A DNA stretch of 64,000 bases from Phyllobacterium sp. 628 (GTDB taxonomy: Bacteria; Pseudomonadota; Alphaproteobacteria; Rhizobiales; Rhizobiaceae), in the NCBI RefSeq assembly GCF_014189505.1, contig NZ_CP050301.1:193501-257500 (forward strand). Direction: 5' to 3'. The translations under genes were made by a program, and so were the position numbers. Below are positions 1 through 8,759 of the stretch, in pieces. The notes below the pieces were generated by a model that saw nothing but the letters and a program-made list of their open reading frames with translations, had not been told where the DNA came from and ran no database searches. The stretch's first letter is position 1; each line of letters starts with the position of its first letter.

Positions 1-497
1 AGACCATGGCCGAAAGCGTCGTGCCCATCATTCAGAATGCCGGTGCTGCCGCCATTATCGTTGGCAACACGCAGATTGCCGGACGCGTCAAGGCCGATGG
101 CCTGCATCTGGAAGGTCCTGCCGGTGAGCTGGCAGCCAATGTCGAGCGCTTCTCGCCCAAACTGATCGTCGGGACCGGTAATATCAAGAACCGCCACACG
201 GCGCTCGAAATCGGCGAGGCACAGCCTGACTATGTCCTTTTTGGCAAGATCGGGGCGGATACCACCCCTGAGGCGCACCCGCGCAATGTCGAATTGGCTG
301 ACTGGTGGGCGTCGATGATCGAAATTCCCTGCATCGTTCAGGCTGGCAATACCCTGGAAAGCATTACGGATGCGGCCGCAACTGGCGCGGAGTTTATTGC
401 GTTGGGTGCAGCTGTCTTCGGCAATGGCGCACCGGCAGAAGCCGTCAAGGAAGCCAATCGCCTGCTTGACGAACATGCGCCACGTTTCGAGGAATAG
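1..497 (+). CDS. thiE: Thiamine-phosphate synthase family protein (5' end outside window)
   Basis: The reading frame is open to the left edge, so the ATG at 6 is probably internal and the gene is partial. About 164 residues are present against roughly 200-220 for the family, so the N-terminal strands of the TIM barrel are missing. Visible features are the ADGLHLEG stretch (residues about 30-37 of the visible part), which matches the substrate/phosphate-binding loop of ThiE barrels, and a C-terminal TGAEFIALGAAVF phosphate-binding segment. The family joins HMP-pyrophosphate and thiazole phosphate to make thiamine phosphate in the cytoplasm. A divergent, non-thiamine ThiE/TenI paralogue cannot be excluded. 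The next gene begins 4 bases after the stop, which suggests co-transcription. Confidence 0.75.
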   Translation, partial: TMAESVVPIIQNAGAAAIIVGNTQIAGRVKADGLHLEGPAGELAANVERFSPKLIVGTGNIKNRHTALEIGEAQPDYVLFGKIGADTTPEAHPRNVELADWWASMIEIPCIVQAGNTLESITDAAATGAEFIALGAAVFGNGAPAEAVKEANRLLDEHAPRFEE

Positions 498-501
498 AAC
501 C

Positions 502-1635
502 ATGGGAGCAAAATCCGGAAAACTTCTTTGCACCGTCGCGGCCGTGCTGGCAGCCTTCCCGGTTTTGACATGGGAAGCCTCGGCCCAGACACCCCCGGCT
601 GCAACGGAAACTCCTTCTCCAGCGGCGCCCGTACCAGCCGCCGCGGCGCCTGAAGCGCCTGTTGTCAATCACGCTCCAGCTCTAACGGCGGCACCCACCG
701 ATGCACCGCAACAGCTCGAAACGCCGCAAACCACCCCTAAACAAGACAAACCGAAGCTGGCCAGTGATCCCGCCGCCGACATCGTCAATCCGACGCGCTT
801 TGGCAAAGGTGCGATTGACGACGCGTTTGGCGCCTATCAGCGCGGCCTTTACATAACTGCCTATAATCTGGCGCTGCCGCGCGCCGAAGCTGGTGATGGC
901 GCGGCGCAGGTGTTAATTGCCGATATGCAGGCACGGGGCCTCGGCATTCCGGTCAACCTCGCAGACTCAGCCAAATGGTACGGCAAGGCTGCAGAACAGG
1001 GTGTTCCCGAAGCGCAGTTCCGCTACGGCACGATTCTGCTGCAAGGCAAATATGCGCCGCGCGACCCACAGAAGGCCAAGGTCCTCATGAAAGCCGCAGC
1101 TGATTCCGGCAATGCCATGGCCCAATTCAACTATGCCCAGATACTGATGCAGGAACATCCCGGCGCGGTCGGCATCGACAGCGCTTATCCGTGGTTTGAG
1201 AAAGCTGCGGGACAGGGCTTGGCGGATGGCGAATATGCCCTCAGCCAGATTCTGGCGAATGGCACCCTTACGATTCCCCGTGATGACACGAAAGCGCGCG
1301 AATTTCTGATCAAGGCGGCAAAGAAGGGTTATGATACGGCTCAGCTTGATCTTGGCCGCTGGTTTGTCGAAGGGCGCGGCGGTCCCCGGGATTATACGTC
1401 CGGGTTTGGCTGGACGCTGCGAGCAGCGGCCGGCGGCAATGTCGCCGCACAGGCCCAGCTTGCCAAGCTTTATTATCAGGGCCTCGGTGTGGAAGGCGAT
1501 CCGATCAAGGCCGCGGCCTGGTATATCATTGCGCGCCGCGCCGGGCTCAGCGACCACGAACTTGATTCCTTCTTGGACGGTCTCGACGACGATCAGATGA
1601 AAGCCGCATTGACGGAAGCCAACAAGTTGCGTTGA
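502..1635 (+). CDS. Secreted Sel1-like (TPR-type) repeat protein
   Basis: The 377-residue protein is read from ATG 502 rather than the upstream in-frame start at 370, because only 502 gives a signal peptide (MGAKSGKLLCTVAAVLAAF, cleavage likely near ASAQ) and it follows the thiE stop by 4 bases. Residues about 30-100 are Pro/Ala/Thr-rich and look unstructured. From about residue 110 on there are repeated 36-residue units with A..G...A...L motifs (for example AEQGVPEAQFRYG, AADSGNAMAQFNYA, AAAGGNVAAQAQLAKLYYQG), typical of Sel1 repeats. Such proteins act as periplasmic or exported scaffolds; the partner is unknown. Coupling to thiE is positional only. Confidence 0.85.
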   Translation: MGAKSGKLLCTVAAVLAAFPVLTWEASAQTPPAATETPSPAAPVPAAAAPEAPVVNHAPALTAAPTDAPQQLETPQTTPKQDKPKLASDPAADIVNPTRFGKGAIDDAFGAYQRGLYITAYNLALPRAEAGDGAAQVLIADMQARGLGIPVNLADSAKWYGKAAEQGVPEAQFRYGTILLQGKYAPRDPQKAKVLMKAAADSGNAMAQFNYAQILMQEHPGAVGIDSAYPWFEKAAGQGLADGEYALSQILANGTLTIPRDDTKAREFLIKAAKKGYDTAQLDLGRWFVEGRGGPRDYTSGFGWTLRAAAGGNVAAQAQLAKLYYQGLGVEGDPIKAAAWYIIARRAGLSDHELDSFLDGLDDDQMKAALTEANKLR

Positions 1636-1673
1636 TCTGGTGCTGCAATACCAATCGAAATGGGAACTGAAAA

Positions 1674-2837
1674 ATGCCGTTGATCAATCGTGCGCATGAA
1701 ATGCAACCAGATGTCGCTGAATGGCGTCGGCATCTGCATGAAAATCCGGAAATTCTCTACGATGTGCACGAGACCTCGCAGTTTGTTGCGGAAAAGCTCC
1801 GATCCTTCGGCTGCAACACGGTGGAAACCGGTATTGGACGGACGGGCGTGGTCGGCATCATTCATGGCCGCCATGGTGAGGGTCCGGTCATTGGCATGCG
1901 CGCCGATATGGATGCGCTACCCATTCTCGAATCCAGTGGCAAGCCGTGGGCATCGAAAACATCCGGCAAGATGCATGCCTGCGGTCACGACGGCCACACC
2001 GCCATGCTGCTCGGCGCAGCACAATATCTGGCCGAAACCCGCAATTTCAAAGGCTCGGTGGCTGTAATCTTCCAGCCTGCCGAAGAAGGCGGCGCGGGTG
2101 CGCTCGCCATGATCAATGACGGATTGATGGACCGTTTCTCGATCAAGGAAGTCTATGGCATGCACAACGCACCGGGTTTGCCAGTTGGCCAGTTCGCCCT
2201 GCGCAAGGGCTCGATCATGGCAGCGACAGACGAGTTCGAGATCAAGGTGATCGGGCGCGGTGGCCATGCCGCCAAACCGCATACGACAATTGATCCGGTT
2301 GTCGCCGCCGCTCATACGGTTCTCGCCCTGCAATCGCTGGTATCGCGCGAACTCGACCCGCTGAAATCCCTGGTCATTTCAGTGGCGATGATTCACGGCG
2401 GCGATGCAACCAACGTCATCCCGAACACGGTCACCCTGTCAGGCACCGTTCGTACCCTGGCGCCGGAAATCCGCGAATTCGCCCGCAAACGCGTGACTGA
2501 AGTCGCCGAAGCCACAGCCGCTGTTTTCGGTGCAGAGGCAGAAGTGCAGTATGATCAGGGCTATCCGGTCACGTTCAATCATGACCGCGAAACCGATTTC
2601 GCCACCGGTGTTGCCCAGCTCATTGCCGGTGACAATGCAGTCAACAGCAACATGCCCCCTGTTATGGGCGCGGAAGATTTTTCCTACATGCTGGAAAAGC
2701 GTCCCGGCGCGTTCATCTTCATCGGCAATGGCGACACTGCAGCGCTGCACAATTCGGCCTATGATTTCAATGATGATGCCATACCCTACGGCATCAGCTA
2801 CTGGGTTTCCGTCGCCGAAACTGCGCTCGCAGCATGA
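1674..2837 (+). CDS. M20 family metallo-amidohydrolase (hippurate/N-acyl amino acid hydrolase type)
   Basis: At 387 residues it matches the M20D family length. Metal and catalytic motifs are visible in order: [11 protein letters not shown] (about 74-84), [10 protein letters not shown] (about 101-110), [10 protein letters not shown] (about 135-144), GMHN (about 161) and the dimerisation-domain GGHAAKPH (about 195), then MGAEDFSYM near residue 335. These fit a di-zinc/manganese amidase that removes acyl groups from N-acyl amino acids in the cytoplasm; the real substrate cannot be read from sequence. The gene starts 38 bases after the Sel1 gene and is closed by a strong hairpin at 2853-2884. Confidence 0.9.
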   Translation: MPLINRAHEMQPDVAEWRRHLHENPEILYDVHETSQFVAEKLRSFGCNTVETGIGRTGVVGIIHGRHGEGPVIGMRADMDALPILESSGKPWASKTSGKMHACGHDGHTAMLLGAAQYLAETRNFKGSVAVIFQPAEEGGAGALAMINDGLMDRFSIKEVYGMHNAPGLPVGQFALRKGSIMAATDEFEIKVIGRGGHAAKPHTTIDPVVAAAHTVLALQSLVSRELDPLKSLVISVAMIHGGDATNVIPNTVTLSGTVRTLAPEIREFARKRVTEVAEATAAVFGAEAEVQYDQGYPVTFNHDRETDFATGVAQLIAGDNAVNSNMPPVMGAEDFSYMLEKRPGAFIFIGNGDTAALHNSAYDFNDDAIPYGISYWVSVAETALAA

Positions 2838-2852
2838 TGGCGCAGGCTTAGC

Positions 2853-2884
2853 CGCAAAAAGAGCTGTAACCGGCTCTTTTTGCG
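2853..2884 (+). terminator. Intrinsic terminator after the amidohydrolase gene
   Basis: GCAAAAAGAGC (2854-2864) pairs perfectly with GCTCTTTTTGC (2873-2883) around an 8-base loop. The A-run before and the T-run inside the 3' arm allow it to work on either strand. It separates the amidohydrolase from efp. Confidence 0.75.
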
Positions 2885-2985
2885 CTTTCTCTGCCTATCG
2901 CGCGAATTTGTGGTCTTGGAGGCGCCAATATCGGCTGCCGCCGGCATGTCGGCGCCCGGTTCCCAACACCAATCCGGATAAACAA

Positions 2986-3549
2986 ATGAAAATCAACGGT
3001 AATGAAATCCGTCCTGGCAATGTGATCGAACATGACGGCAGCCTCTGGGTCGCCGTACGGACCAATGCAGTCAAGCCCGGCAAGGGCGGCGCCTACAATC
3101 AGGTCGAACTGAAGAACCTGCTCAACGGTACCAAGCTGAACGAACGTTTCCGCGCCGCTGAAACCGTTGAAAAGGTCCGTCTTGAGCAGAAGGATTTCTC
3201 CTTCCTCTACGAGCAGGGCGAAGCGCTGATTTTCATGGACACCACCAGCTACGAACAGCTCGAACTGCAGAAGGATTTCGTCGGCGATCGCGCTGCATTC
3301 CTGCAGGACGGAATGATGGTTACTGTCGAACTTTACGACGAACGTCCGATCGGCATTTCCCTGCCGGATTATGTGACGCTCGCCATCACTGAGGCAGATC
3401 CGGTCGTCAAAGGCCAGACTGCGGCTTCGTCCTACAAGCCGGCTGTACTCGAAAACGGCATTCGCGTTCTGGTTCCGCCGTTCATCTCGTCGGGCGAACG
3501 CATCATCGTTGATACCAACGAATTGACCTACGTCCGCCGCGCTGACTAA
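2986..3549 (+). CDS. efp: Translation elongation factor P
   Basis: The 187-residue protein starts at ATG 2986 ([18 protein letters not shown]); the frame is open further upstream but those residues are not EF-P-like. It shows the N-terminal KOW-like domain with the loop VKPGKGGA, where Lys33 is the residue that EpmA would lysylate, followed by two OB-fold domains (SYEQLEL, then the C-terminal signature [15 protein letters not shown]). EF-P enters stalled ribosomes between P and E sites and relieves arrest at polyproline stretches. It has its own transcription unit start after the hairpin at 2853-2884. Confidence 0.97.
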   Translation: MKINGNEIRPGNVIEHDGSLWVAVRTNAVKPGKGGAYNQVELKNLLNGTKLNERFRAAETVEKVRLEQKDFSFLYEQGEALIFMDTTSYEQLELQKDFVGDRAAFLQDGMMVTVELYDERPIGISLPDYVTLAITEADPVVKGQTAASSYKPAVLENGIRVLVPPFISSGERIIVDTNELTYVRRAD

Positions 3550-3560
3550 GCAGGCATTAT

Positions 3561-3586
3561 CGGGCGCCGCTTAAGAATGGCGCCCG
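3561..3586. terminator. Inverted repeat after efp, possible terminator
   Basis: CGGGCGCC (3561-3568) and GGCGCCCG (3579-3586) form an 8-bp GC-rich stem with a 10-base loop just after the efp stop. There is no T-run, so termination would be weak; it may instead stabilise the efp 3' end. Confidence 0.4.
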
Positions 3587-3618
3587 CATCAACGAATTCA
3601 GACGGAGAATGATCTGAA

Positions 3619-4410
3619 ATGGCGCGTTCAGCGATCCTCAATGTAATGGTGCAGGCTGCTATGAAAGCTGGCCGCTCCCTCGCGCGCGATTTTGGCGAAG
3701 TGCAGAATCTGCAGGTTTCGCTCAAGGGCCCCGGCGACTATGTCAGCGAGGCTGACCGCCGCGCTGAAGAAATCATCTATACAGAATTGCGCCGTGCCCG
3801 GCCGGACTACAGCTTCCTGATGGAAGAAACCGGCACAGTCGAAGGCACGGACGGCCAGCACCGCTGGCTCATCGACCCGCTCGACGGCACGACAAACTTC
3901 CTGCATGGCATTCCGATGTTCGCCGTTTCCATCGCGCTTGAACGTCAGGGCCAGATTGTTGCGGGCGTTATTTTCAACCCGGCCATGGATGAACTTTACA
4001 CGGCTGAGCGTGGCGGCGGCGCCTTCCTCAATGATCGCCGTCTGCGTGTCTCCGGTCGTATCAAGCTGGTTGATTCCGTCATTGGCACCGGCGTTCCGCA
4101 TCTGGGCCGTGGTCAGCATGGTGACTACCTCTTGCAACTGCGCAATGTCATGGGCGAAGTCTCCGGCATTCGCCGCATGGGCGCTGCAGCACTCGATCTG
4201 GCTGCCGTGGCAGCAGGCCGCTTTGATGGCTTCTGGGAAGACGGTCTTTCGCCTTGGGATATCGGCGCAGGCATCATCATGGTACGCGAAGCAGGCGGGT
4301 TCATCACCGATCTCGATGGCAGTCAGGATGTTATCGAAAGCAAAGCCATTGTTGCGGGCAACGAAGCCATCCAGCGCGCGCTTTTGAAAACACTGAAGAA
4401 GCCGATCTGA
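3619..4410 (+). CDS. suhB: Inositol monophosphatase family phosphatase
   Basis: The 263-residue protein has the Mg-dependent sugar/inositol phosphatase signature: EE at 69-70, DPLDGTTNF at 86-94 and WDIGAG near 217, all metal- or phosphate-binding. It closely resembles SuhB-type enzymes, which hydrolyse inositol-1-phosphate and related phosphomonoesters and in some bacteria also bind the rRNA antitermination complex. The start ATG 3619 has GGAG at 3604-3607 (spacing about 11). It lies 69 bases after efp, which it may share transcripts with. A histidinol-phosphatase paralogue is an alternative. Confidence 0.9.
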   Translation: MARSAILNVMVQAAMKAGRSLARDFGEVQNLQVSLKGPGDYVSEADRRAEEIIYTELRRARPDYSFLMEETGTVEGTDGQHRWLIDPLDGTTNFLHGIPMFAVSIALERQGQIVAGVIFNPAMDELYTAERGGGAFLNDRRLRVSGRIKLVDSVIGTGVPHLGRGQHGDYLLQLRNVMGEVSGIRRMGAAALDLAAVAAGRFDGFWEDGLSPWDIGAGIIMVREAGGFITDLDGSQDVIESKAIVAGNEAIQRALLKTLKKPI

Positions 4411-4510
4411 CCATCGATTTGGCCAGAACAGCTGAGTTTGACTAAAATCAGAACAAATTCAGCTGTTACCGCATTCCACCTTCCATTTTCACCTTAATTT
4501 CGGTTAGGGT

Positions 4511-4536
4511 CGCACAAACCGATTTGGGTTTGTGCG
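4511..4536. other. Perfect inverted repeat in the suhB - proton-channel gap
   Basis: CGCACAAACC (4511-4520) pairs with GGTTTGTGCG (4527-4536) over a 6-base loop in the 190-base gap. It may end the suhB transcript (it is followed by ATTTCC only, so U-run support is weak) or be an operator for the following pair. Confidence 0.5.
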
Positions 4537-4600
4537 ATTTCCGTTCGTTCCATGACACGAACGAGGTTGCTTGGCGCGTGGCTAATGCGGAGACGATGTA

Positions 4601-5623
4601 ATGGCTGATTTCAGTTCGACCCGTCGGGTTATGGACGGTGATGACTTCGATCCATACCGGCTCTCCAGCCCCCGGCTTGTCATGTTATCCATGGCAATCT
4701 TTCTTGCCATTGTCGCCTTTCTTGCCGCCATTCTTTTTCGCCAGATTTCCGGCTTCTTCACCACCAATCCCGGTTTGAACGGCCTGATCATTGGCGTTCT
4801 CATTGTTGGTATCCTGCTTGCCTTCGGTCAGGTCGTTCGCCTTTTCCCCGAAGTGCGCTGGGTTAACTCCTTCCGTGAGGGCAATTCCGACCCGAACTCC
4901 AAGCCGGTCATGCTGGCGCCGATGCGCGCCCTTATTGGACGGCGGCAATCGATGGCGCTGTCGACCAACGCCATGCGCTCCATGCTCGACTCCATCGCCA
5001 CTCGCCTCGATGAAACACGCGATGTATCGCGCTATCTGATCGGACTGCTGGTGTTTCTCGGTCTCCTCGGCACCTTCTGGGGCCTGCTGGAAACCATCGG
5101 ATCTATCGGTACGACGATCCAATCGCTGGATCCGCGCGCCGGTGACGCCAATGGCGTTCTCGATGCGTTGAAGGCAGGCCTGCAATCGCCGCTCAAGGGC
5201 ATGGGCACAGCGTTCTCATCCTCGCTGTTTGGTTTGTCCGGCTCCCTCGTTCTCGGCTTTCTTGATCTGCAGGCGGGCCGCGCTCAGAATCGCTTTTACA
5301 CGGAACTGGAAAACTGGCTGTCGAGCGTGACGGATCTTGGATCGGACCTGCACGCCATGGATGTTCTCAACAGTGGCACCACCGATGAGTTGCGTTCACT
5401 CTCTGAGCGCTTGCAGAACATTCAAGAGACGGGCGGTTCCAGCCAACGCACCACTGCCGCTTTGGCAAGCCTTGCCGAAGGCATTCAGGGGCTGGTCAAA
5501 AATATGCGCTCCGAACAGCAAATGATGCGTGACTGGGTGGAAAAGCAGGCTGAAGAACAGAAATCCATGCGAGAGACACTGGCCAAGCTCAGCGAGTCTG
5601 TCACCCGCAACAAGGACGCTTGA
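4601..5623 (+). CDS. MotA/TolQ/ExbB-like proton channel subunit
   Basis: The 340-residue protein has four hydrophobic segments at about residues 27-50, 57-81, 145-166 and 200-225. The third and fourth flank a GLLGTFWGLLETI ... GMGTAFSSSLFGL pattern typical of the channel-forming helices of MotA/TolQ/ExbB. The C-terminal about 100 residues are hydrophilic and probably helical in the cytoplasm. The downstream gene encodes a single-TM, OmpA-domain partner, so the two probably form a peptidoglycan-anchored, proton-driven inner-membrane motor. No flagellar or tol genes are nearby. Start ATG 4601 follows a spaced GGAG at 4590-4593. Confidence 0.8.
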   Translation: MADFSSTRRVMDGDDFDPYRLSSPRLVMLSMAIFLAIVAFLAAILFRQISGFFTTNPGLNGLIIGVLIVGILLAFGQVVRLFPEVRWVNSFREGNSDPNSKPVMLAPMRALIGRRQSMALSTNAMRSMLDSIATRLDETRDVSRYLIGLLVFLGLLGTFWGLLETIGSIGTTIQSLDPRAGDANGVLDALKAGLQSPLKGMGTAFSSSLFGLSGSLVLGFLDLQAGRAQNRFYTELENWLSSVTDLGSDLHAMDVLNSGTTDELRSLSERLQNIQETGGSSQRTTAALASLAEGIQGLVKNMRSEQQMMRDWVEKQAEEQKSMRETLAKLSESVTRNKDA

Positions 5624-5625
5624 AT

Positions 5626-6657
5626 ATGGCGCTCGGTCGCAACCGCCGCGCTATTCGCCATGTGGATTATTGGCCGGGCTTCGTCGACGCGTTGTCGACG
5701 CTTCTGCTGGCGATCATGTTTCTCCTGTCCGTGTTCGTTCTGGCACAGTTTCTCCTCAGCCAGGAAATCACCGGCAAGGATGCGGTGCTCAACCGGCTGA
5801 ATTCCCAGATCAATGAACTAACCCAGATGCTGTCGCTTGAACAGGGCAACAAGCAGGATCTGGAAGACACAATCGCCAATCTGCAAGCGTCCCTGACCAA
5901 GGCGCAAAACGAGCAGTCCCGGTTGCAATCGGCACTCTCGCAAGGTGCAGGCGTTGGCGCAGCGGCCGATGGCAAGATCAGCGAATTGACCGCCGGACTG
6001 GAAAACGAAAAGCAGTTGAGCGCCCGAGCCCTGTCGCAGGTTGAAATTCTCAATCAGCAGATTCTGGCATTGCGCAAACAGATCGGCGCACTGGAAGACG
6101 CCCTGAATGCCTCCGAGACGCGCGATAAGGAATCCAACACCAAAATTGCCGATCTCGGTAAACGGTTGAACGTTGCGCTGGCGCAACGCGTGCAGGAACT
6201 CAACCGCTATCGCTCCGATTTCTTCGGCCGGCTGCGTGAAATTCTCTCCGACCGCGAAAACATACGCATTGTCGGCGACCGCTTTGTCTTCCAGTCCGAA
6301 GTGCTGTTTCCTTCAGGCGCGGCCGTGCTGAACGAAGCAGGCTCCGAAGAAATGAAGAAACTGGCCCTCGCCCTCATCGATCTGCAAAAGGAAATCCCTG
6401 ATGAGATCAACTGGGTGCTGCGGGTCGATGGTCACACGGATAATGTTGCGCTGTCAGGCACGGGCCAGTTCAAAGACAATTGGGAACTCTCGTCGGCCCG
6501 CGCTATTTCGGTGGTCAAGTTCCTCATCGCCAACGGCGTTTCCGCCAACCGTCTGGTAGCGGCGGGTTTTGGTGAGTTTCAGCCGCTTGAGCCGGGCGAC
6601 ACACCGGAGGTGCGCGCCCGTAACCGCCGCATCGAGCTCAAGCTGACCGAGCGCTAA
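5626..6657 (+). CDS. OmpA/MotB-like peptidoglycan-binding partner
   Basis: The start is placed at ATG 5626 because AAGGA at 5612-5616 is spaced 9 bases from it; a TTG at 5620 in frame would be only 3 bases away. One TM helix lies at about residues 20-45 with an Asp (VDALSTLLL) at its cytoplasmic start, as in the ion-binding helix of MotB/TolR. A long Gln/Leu/Glu-rich coiled coil covers about 55-190. The C-terminal OmpA domain shows VDGHTDN, LSSARAISVVKFL and RARNRRIELKL, the peptidoglycan-binding signature. It is translated 2 bases after the channel gene stop. The long coiled coil sits in the periplasm, making it unlike TolR. Confidence 0.85.
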   Translation: MALGRNRRAIRHVDYWPGFVDALSTLLLAIMFLLSVFVLAQFLLSQEITGKDAVLNRLNSQINELTQMLSLEQGNKQDLEDTIANLQASLTKAQNEQSRLQSALSQGAGVGAAADGKISELTAGLENEKQLSARALSQVEILNQQILALRKQIGALEDALNASETRDKESNTKIADLGKRLNVALAQRVQELNRYRSDFFGRLREILSDRENIRIVGDRFVFQSEVLFPSGAAVLNEAGSEEMKKLALALIDLQKEIPDEINWVLRVDGHTDNVALSGTGQFKDNWELSSARAISVVKFLIANGVSANRLVAAGFGEFQPLEPGDTPEVRARNRRIELKLTER

Positions 6658-7004
6658 AGGAAAATCAGCGCGGCCAGTGCAAGAATTGCTGGCACGCCCT
6701 GCACAAGGAAGATGCGCCGGTTGACGCTCAAACCGCCGACAATACCGGCGACGATCACACAGCCGAGAAAAAACACCTTGATGGCAAAGCCCGCTTCGCC
6801 AAGCCACAAGCCCCAGACGAGCCCGGCGACGAGAAATCCGTTATAAAGCCCCTGATTGAGCGCCAACGCCTTTGACGCGGAAGCAAATTCCTGCGTCAGC
6901 CGGAAAGTCTTCAGCCCCTGCGGCTTATCCCACACCAGCATTTCCAAATACATGAAATAGACATGCAGCAGGGCCACCAGCCCGATGAGAATATTCGCAA
7001 CCAT
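6654..7004 (-). CDS. DUF1304 family small membrane protein
   Basis: The 116-residue protein has four predicted TM helices and matches DUF1304 in length and in the N-terminal HVYFMYLEMLVW and NQGLYNGFLVAGL motifs. The function of the family is not known. It overlaps the end of the OmpA-like gene on the other strand by 4 bases, so the two converge tail to tail. The ATG at 7004 follows a good AAGGGGACATC leader. Confidence 0.85.
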   Translation of the reverse strand: MVANILIGLVALLHVYFMYLEMLVWDKPQGLKTFRLTQEFASASKALALNQGLYNGFLVAGLVWGLWLGEAGFAIKVFFLGCVIVAGIVGGLSVNRRIFLVQGVPAILALAALIFL

Positions 7005-7099
7005 GATGTCCCCTTTTCACCCCTTGGTGACCTGTTATCCCCTTGCATGGCAACCTTAGCCGCGCAATCATAAGTAGAACAAAGCATTGGGAGGTGTGA

Positions 7100-8758
7100 A
7101 TGGCAATGGATGCCGATGCAATCATCGTCGGAGCTGGATTGTCCGGCCTTGTGGCCGCAAACGAGCTGGCGCAGGCGGGTAAAAAAGTCATTCTGCTCGA
7201 ACAGGAGGGCGAGAATTCCGTCGGCGGGCAAGCCTTCTGGTCGCTGGGCGGCCTGTTCTTCATCGACAGCCCCGAGCAGCGGCGGCTCGGCATCAAGGAT
7301 TCCTTCGAACTGGCGAAACAGGATTGGCTGGGATCCGCACAATTCGACCGCGCCGAAGACCACTGGCCGAAGCAATGGGCGGACGCCTATCTGCAGTTTG
7401 CCGCCGGCGAGAAGCGCAGCTGGCTGCATTCGCTCGGCATGCGCTGGTTCCCGGTCGTCGGTTGGGCAGAACGCGGCGGGGCGCTGGCCAGCGGCCACGG
7501 CAATTCGGTGCCGCGTTTTCATCTGACCTGGGGCACAGGCCCGGGTGTTGTTGCGCCATTTGAACGCTTGGTGCGCGAAGCCATCGACAAGGGCTTGATC
7601 ACGCTCAAATGCCGCCACCGCGTCAATGCCCTGACCACCACCAACGGCGCGGTCACCGGCGTCAGCGGCGACATATTGGAGGCATCGAAAGTGGATCGCG
7701 GCCAGCAATCCGGCCGCGAGATCTCCGGCAGTTTCGAGCTTTCAGCTGCGAGCGTGATTGTCACCTCCGGCGGAATCGGTGGTAATCCTGAACTGGTCAA
7801 GCGCAACTGGCCGCGCGACCGGCTGGGCAATCCACCCGAGAATGTGGTTGTCGGTGTTCCGCACCATGTCGATGGCCGCATGATCGATATTACCGCCAAA
7901 GCTGGTGGTGCCGTCATCAATGCCGATCGTATGTGGCACTACACCGAAGGTTTGAAAAACTGGAACCCCATCTGGCCAAACCATGGGATTCGCATTCTTC
8001 CCGGCCCTTCATCTCTGTGGTTCGACGCAAAGGGCAATCGATTCCCTGCGCCGTTCCTGCCGGGTTTCGATACGCTGGGCACGCTGAAGCATATCCTTTC
8101 GACCGGATGCGATTACTCCTGGTTCGTTCTGACCCAGAAAATCATCGAAAAAGAATTTGCCCTGTCGGGTTCCGAACAAAACCCTGACATGACCGGCAAG
8201 GACTGGAAACTGCTCCTGAAAAACCGTCTCGGCAAAAGCGCTCCGCCGCCGGTCGAAGCTTTCAAACAGCATGGCGAGGATTTCATCGTTCGCGACAATC
8301 TGCAGGAACTGGTCAAGGCGATGAATGCCCTGACCGGCGGCAACCTGATCGACCATGATCATCTCAAAAGCCAGATCGAGGCGCGCGACCGCGAAATCAA
8401 CAACAAGTACTCGAAAGATGCGCAGGTCACCGCCATGCGCGGCGCACAGAACTATATCGGTGATCGTCTGACCCGTATCGCCAAGCCGCACCGGATACTT
8501 GATCCCAAGGCGGGGCCATTGATTGCCGTGCGGCTCAATATCCTCACCCGCAAGACGCTGGGCGGATTGCATACCAATTTGAAGTCACAGGTGCTCGACG
8601 CTGCCGGAGCGCCCATACCGGGCCTCTATGCAGCAGGTGAAGCCGCCGGCTTCGGTGGCGGCGGCTATCACGGCTATAACGCGCTCGAGGGCACATTCCT
8701 TGGCGGCTGCATCTTCTCGGGCAGGGCCGCAGGACGGGCTGCAGCAGGCAAGGGATAA
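7100..8758 (+). CDS. FAD-binding dehydrogenase (KstD/fumarate-reductase flavoprotein family)
   Basis: The 552-residue protein begins with a Rossmann FAD motif (IIVGAGLSGLVAANELAQAG, about residues 8-27) and ends with the second FAD contact AAGEAAGFGGGGYHGYNAL, so it belongs to the FAD_binding_2 group that includes 3-ketosteroid 1-dehydrogenase and fumarate reductase. It matches a widespread proteobacterial 550-residue clade whose substrate is unassigned. It has no signal peptide and should be cytoplasmic. GGGAGG at 7089-7094 precedes ATG 7100. The gene converges on the ABC exporter gene, one base separating the stops. Confidence 0.85.
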   Translation: MAMDADAIIVGAGLSGLVAANELAQAGKKVILLEQEGENSVGGQAFWSLGGLFFIDSPEQRRLGIKDSFELAKQDWLGSAQFDRAEDHWPKQWADAYLQFAAGEKRSWLHSLGMRWFPVVGWAERGGALASGHGNSVPRFHLTWGTGPGVVAPFERLVREAIDKGLITLKCRHRVNALTTTNGAVTGVSGDILEASKVDRGQQSGREISGSFELSAASVIVTSGGIGGNPELVKRNWPRDRLGNPPENVVVGVPHHVDGRMIDITAKAGGAVINADRMWHYTEGLKNWNPIWPNHGIRILPGPSSLWFDAKGNRFPAPFLPGFDTLGTLKHILSTGCDYSWFVLTQKIIEKEFALSGSEQNPDMTGKDWKLLLKNRLGKSAPPPVEAFKQHGEDFIVRDNLQELVKAMNALTGGNLIDHDHLKSQIEARDREINNKYSKDAQVTAMRGAQNYIGDRLTRIAKPHRILDPKAGPLIAVRLNILTRKTLGGLHTNLKSQVLDAAGAPIPGLYAAGEAAGFGGGGYHGYNALEGTFLGGCIFSGRAAGRAAAGKG

Positions 8759-8759
8759 G

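Noticed and set aside
2530..2985. Upstream extension of the efp frame
   Set aside because: It is antisense-like shadow of the amidohydrolase; ATG 2986 gives the conserved EF-P N-terminus.
4601..6657. Zorya-type anti-phage system (ZorA/ZorB) for the MotA/OmpA-like pair
   Set aside because: No ZorC, ZorD or ZorE-like gene follows, and the long coiled coil is in the OmpA partner rather than the channel protein.
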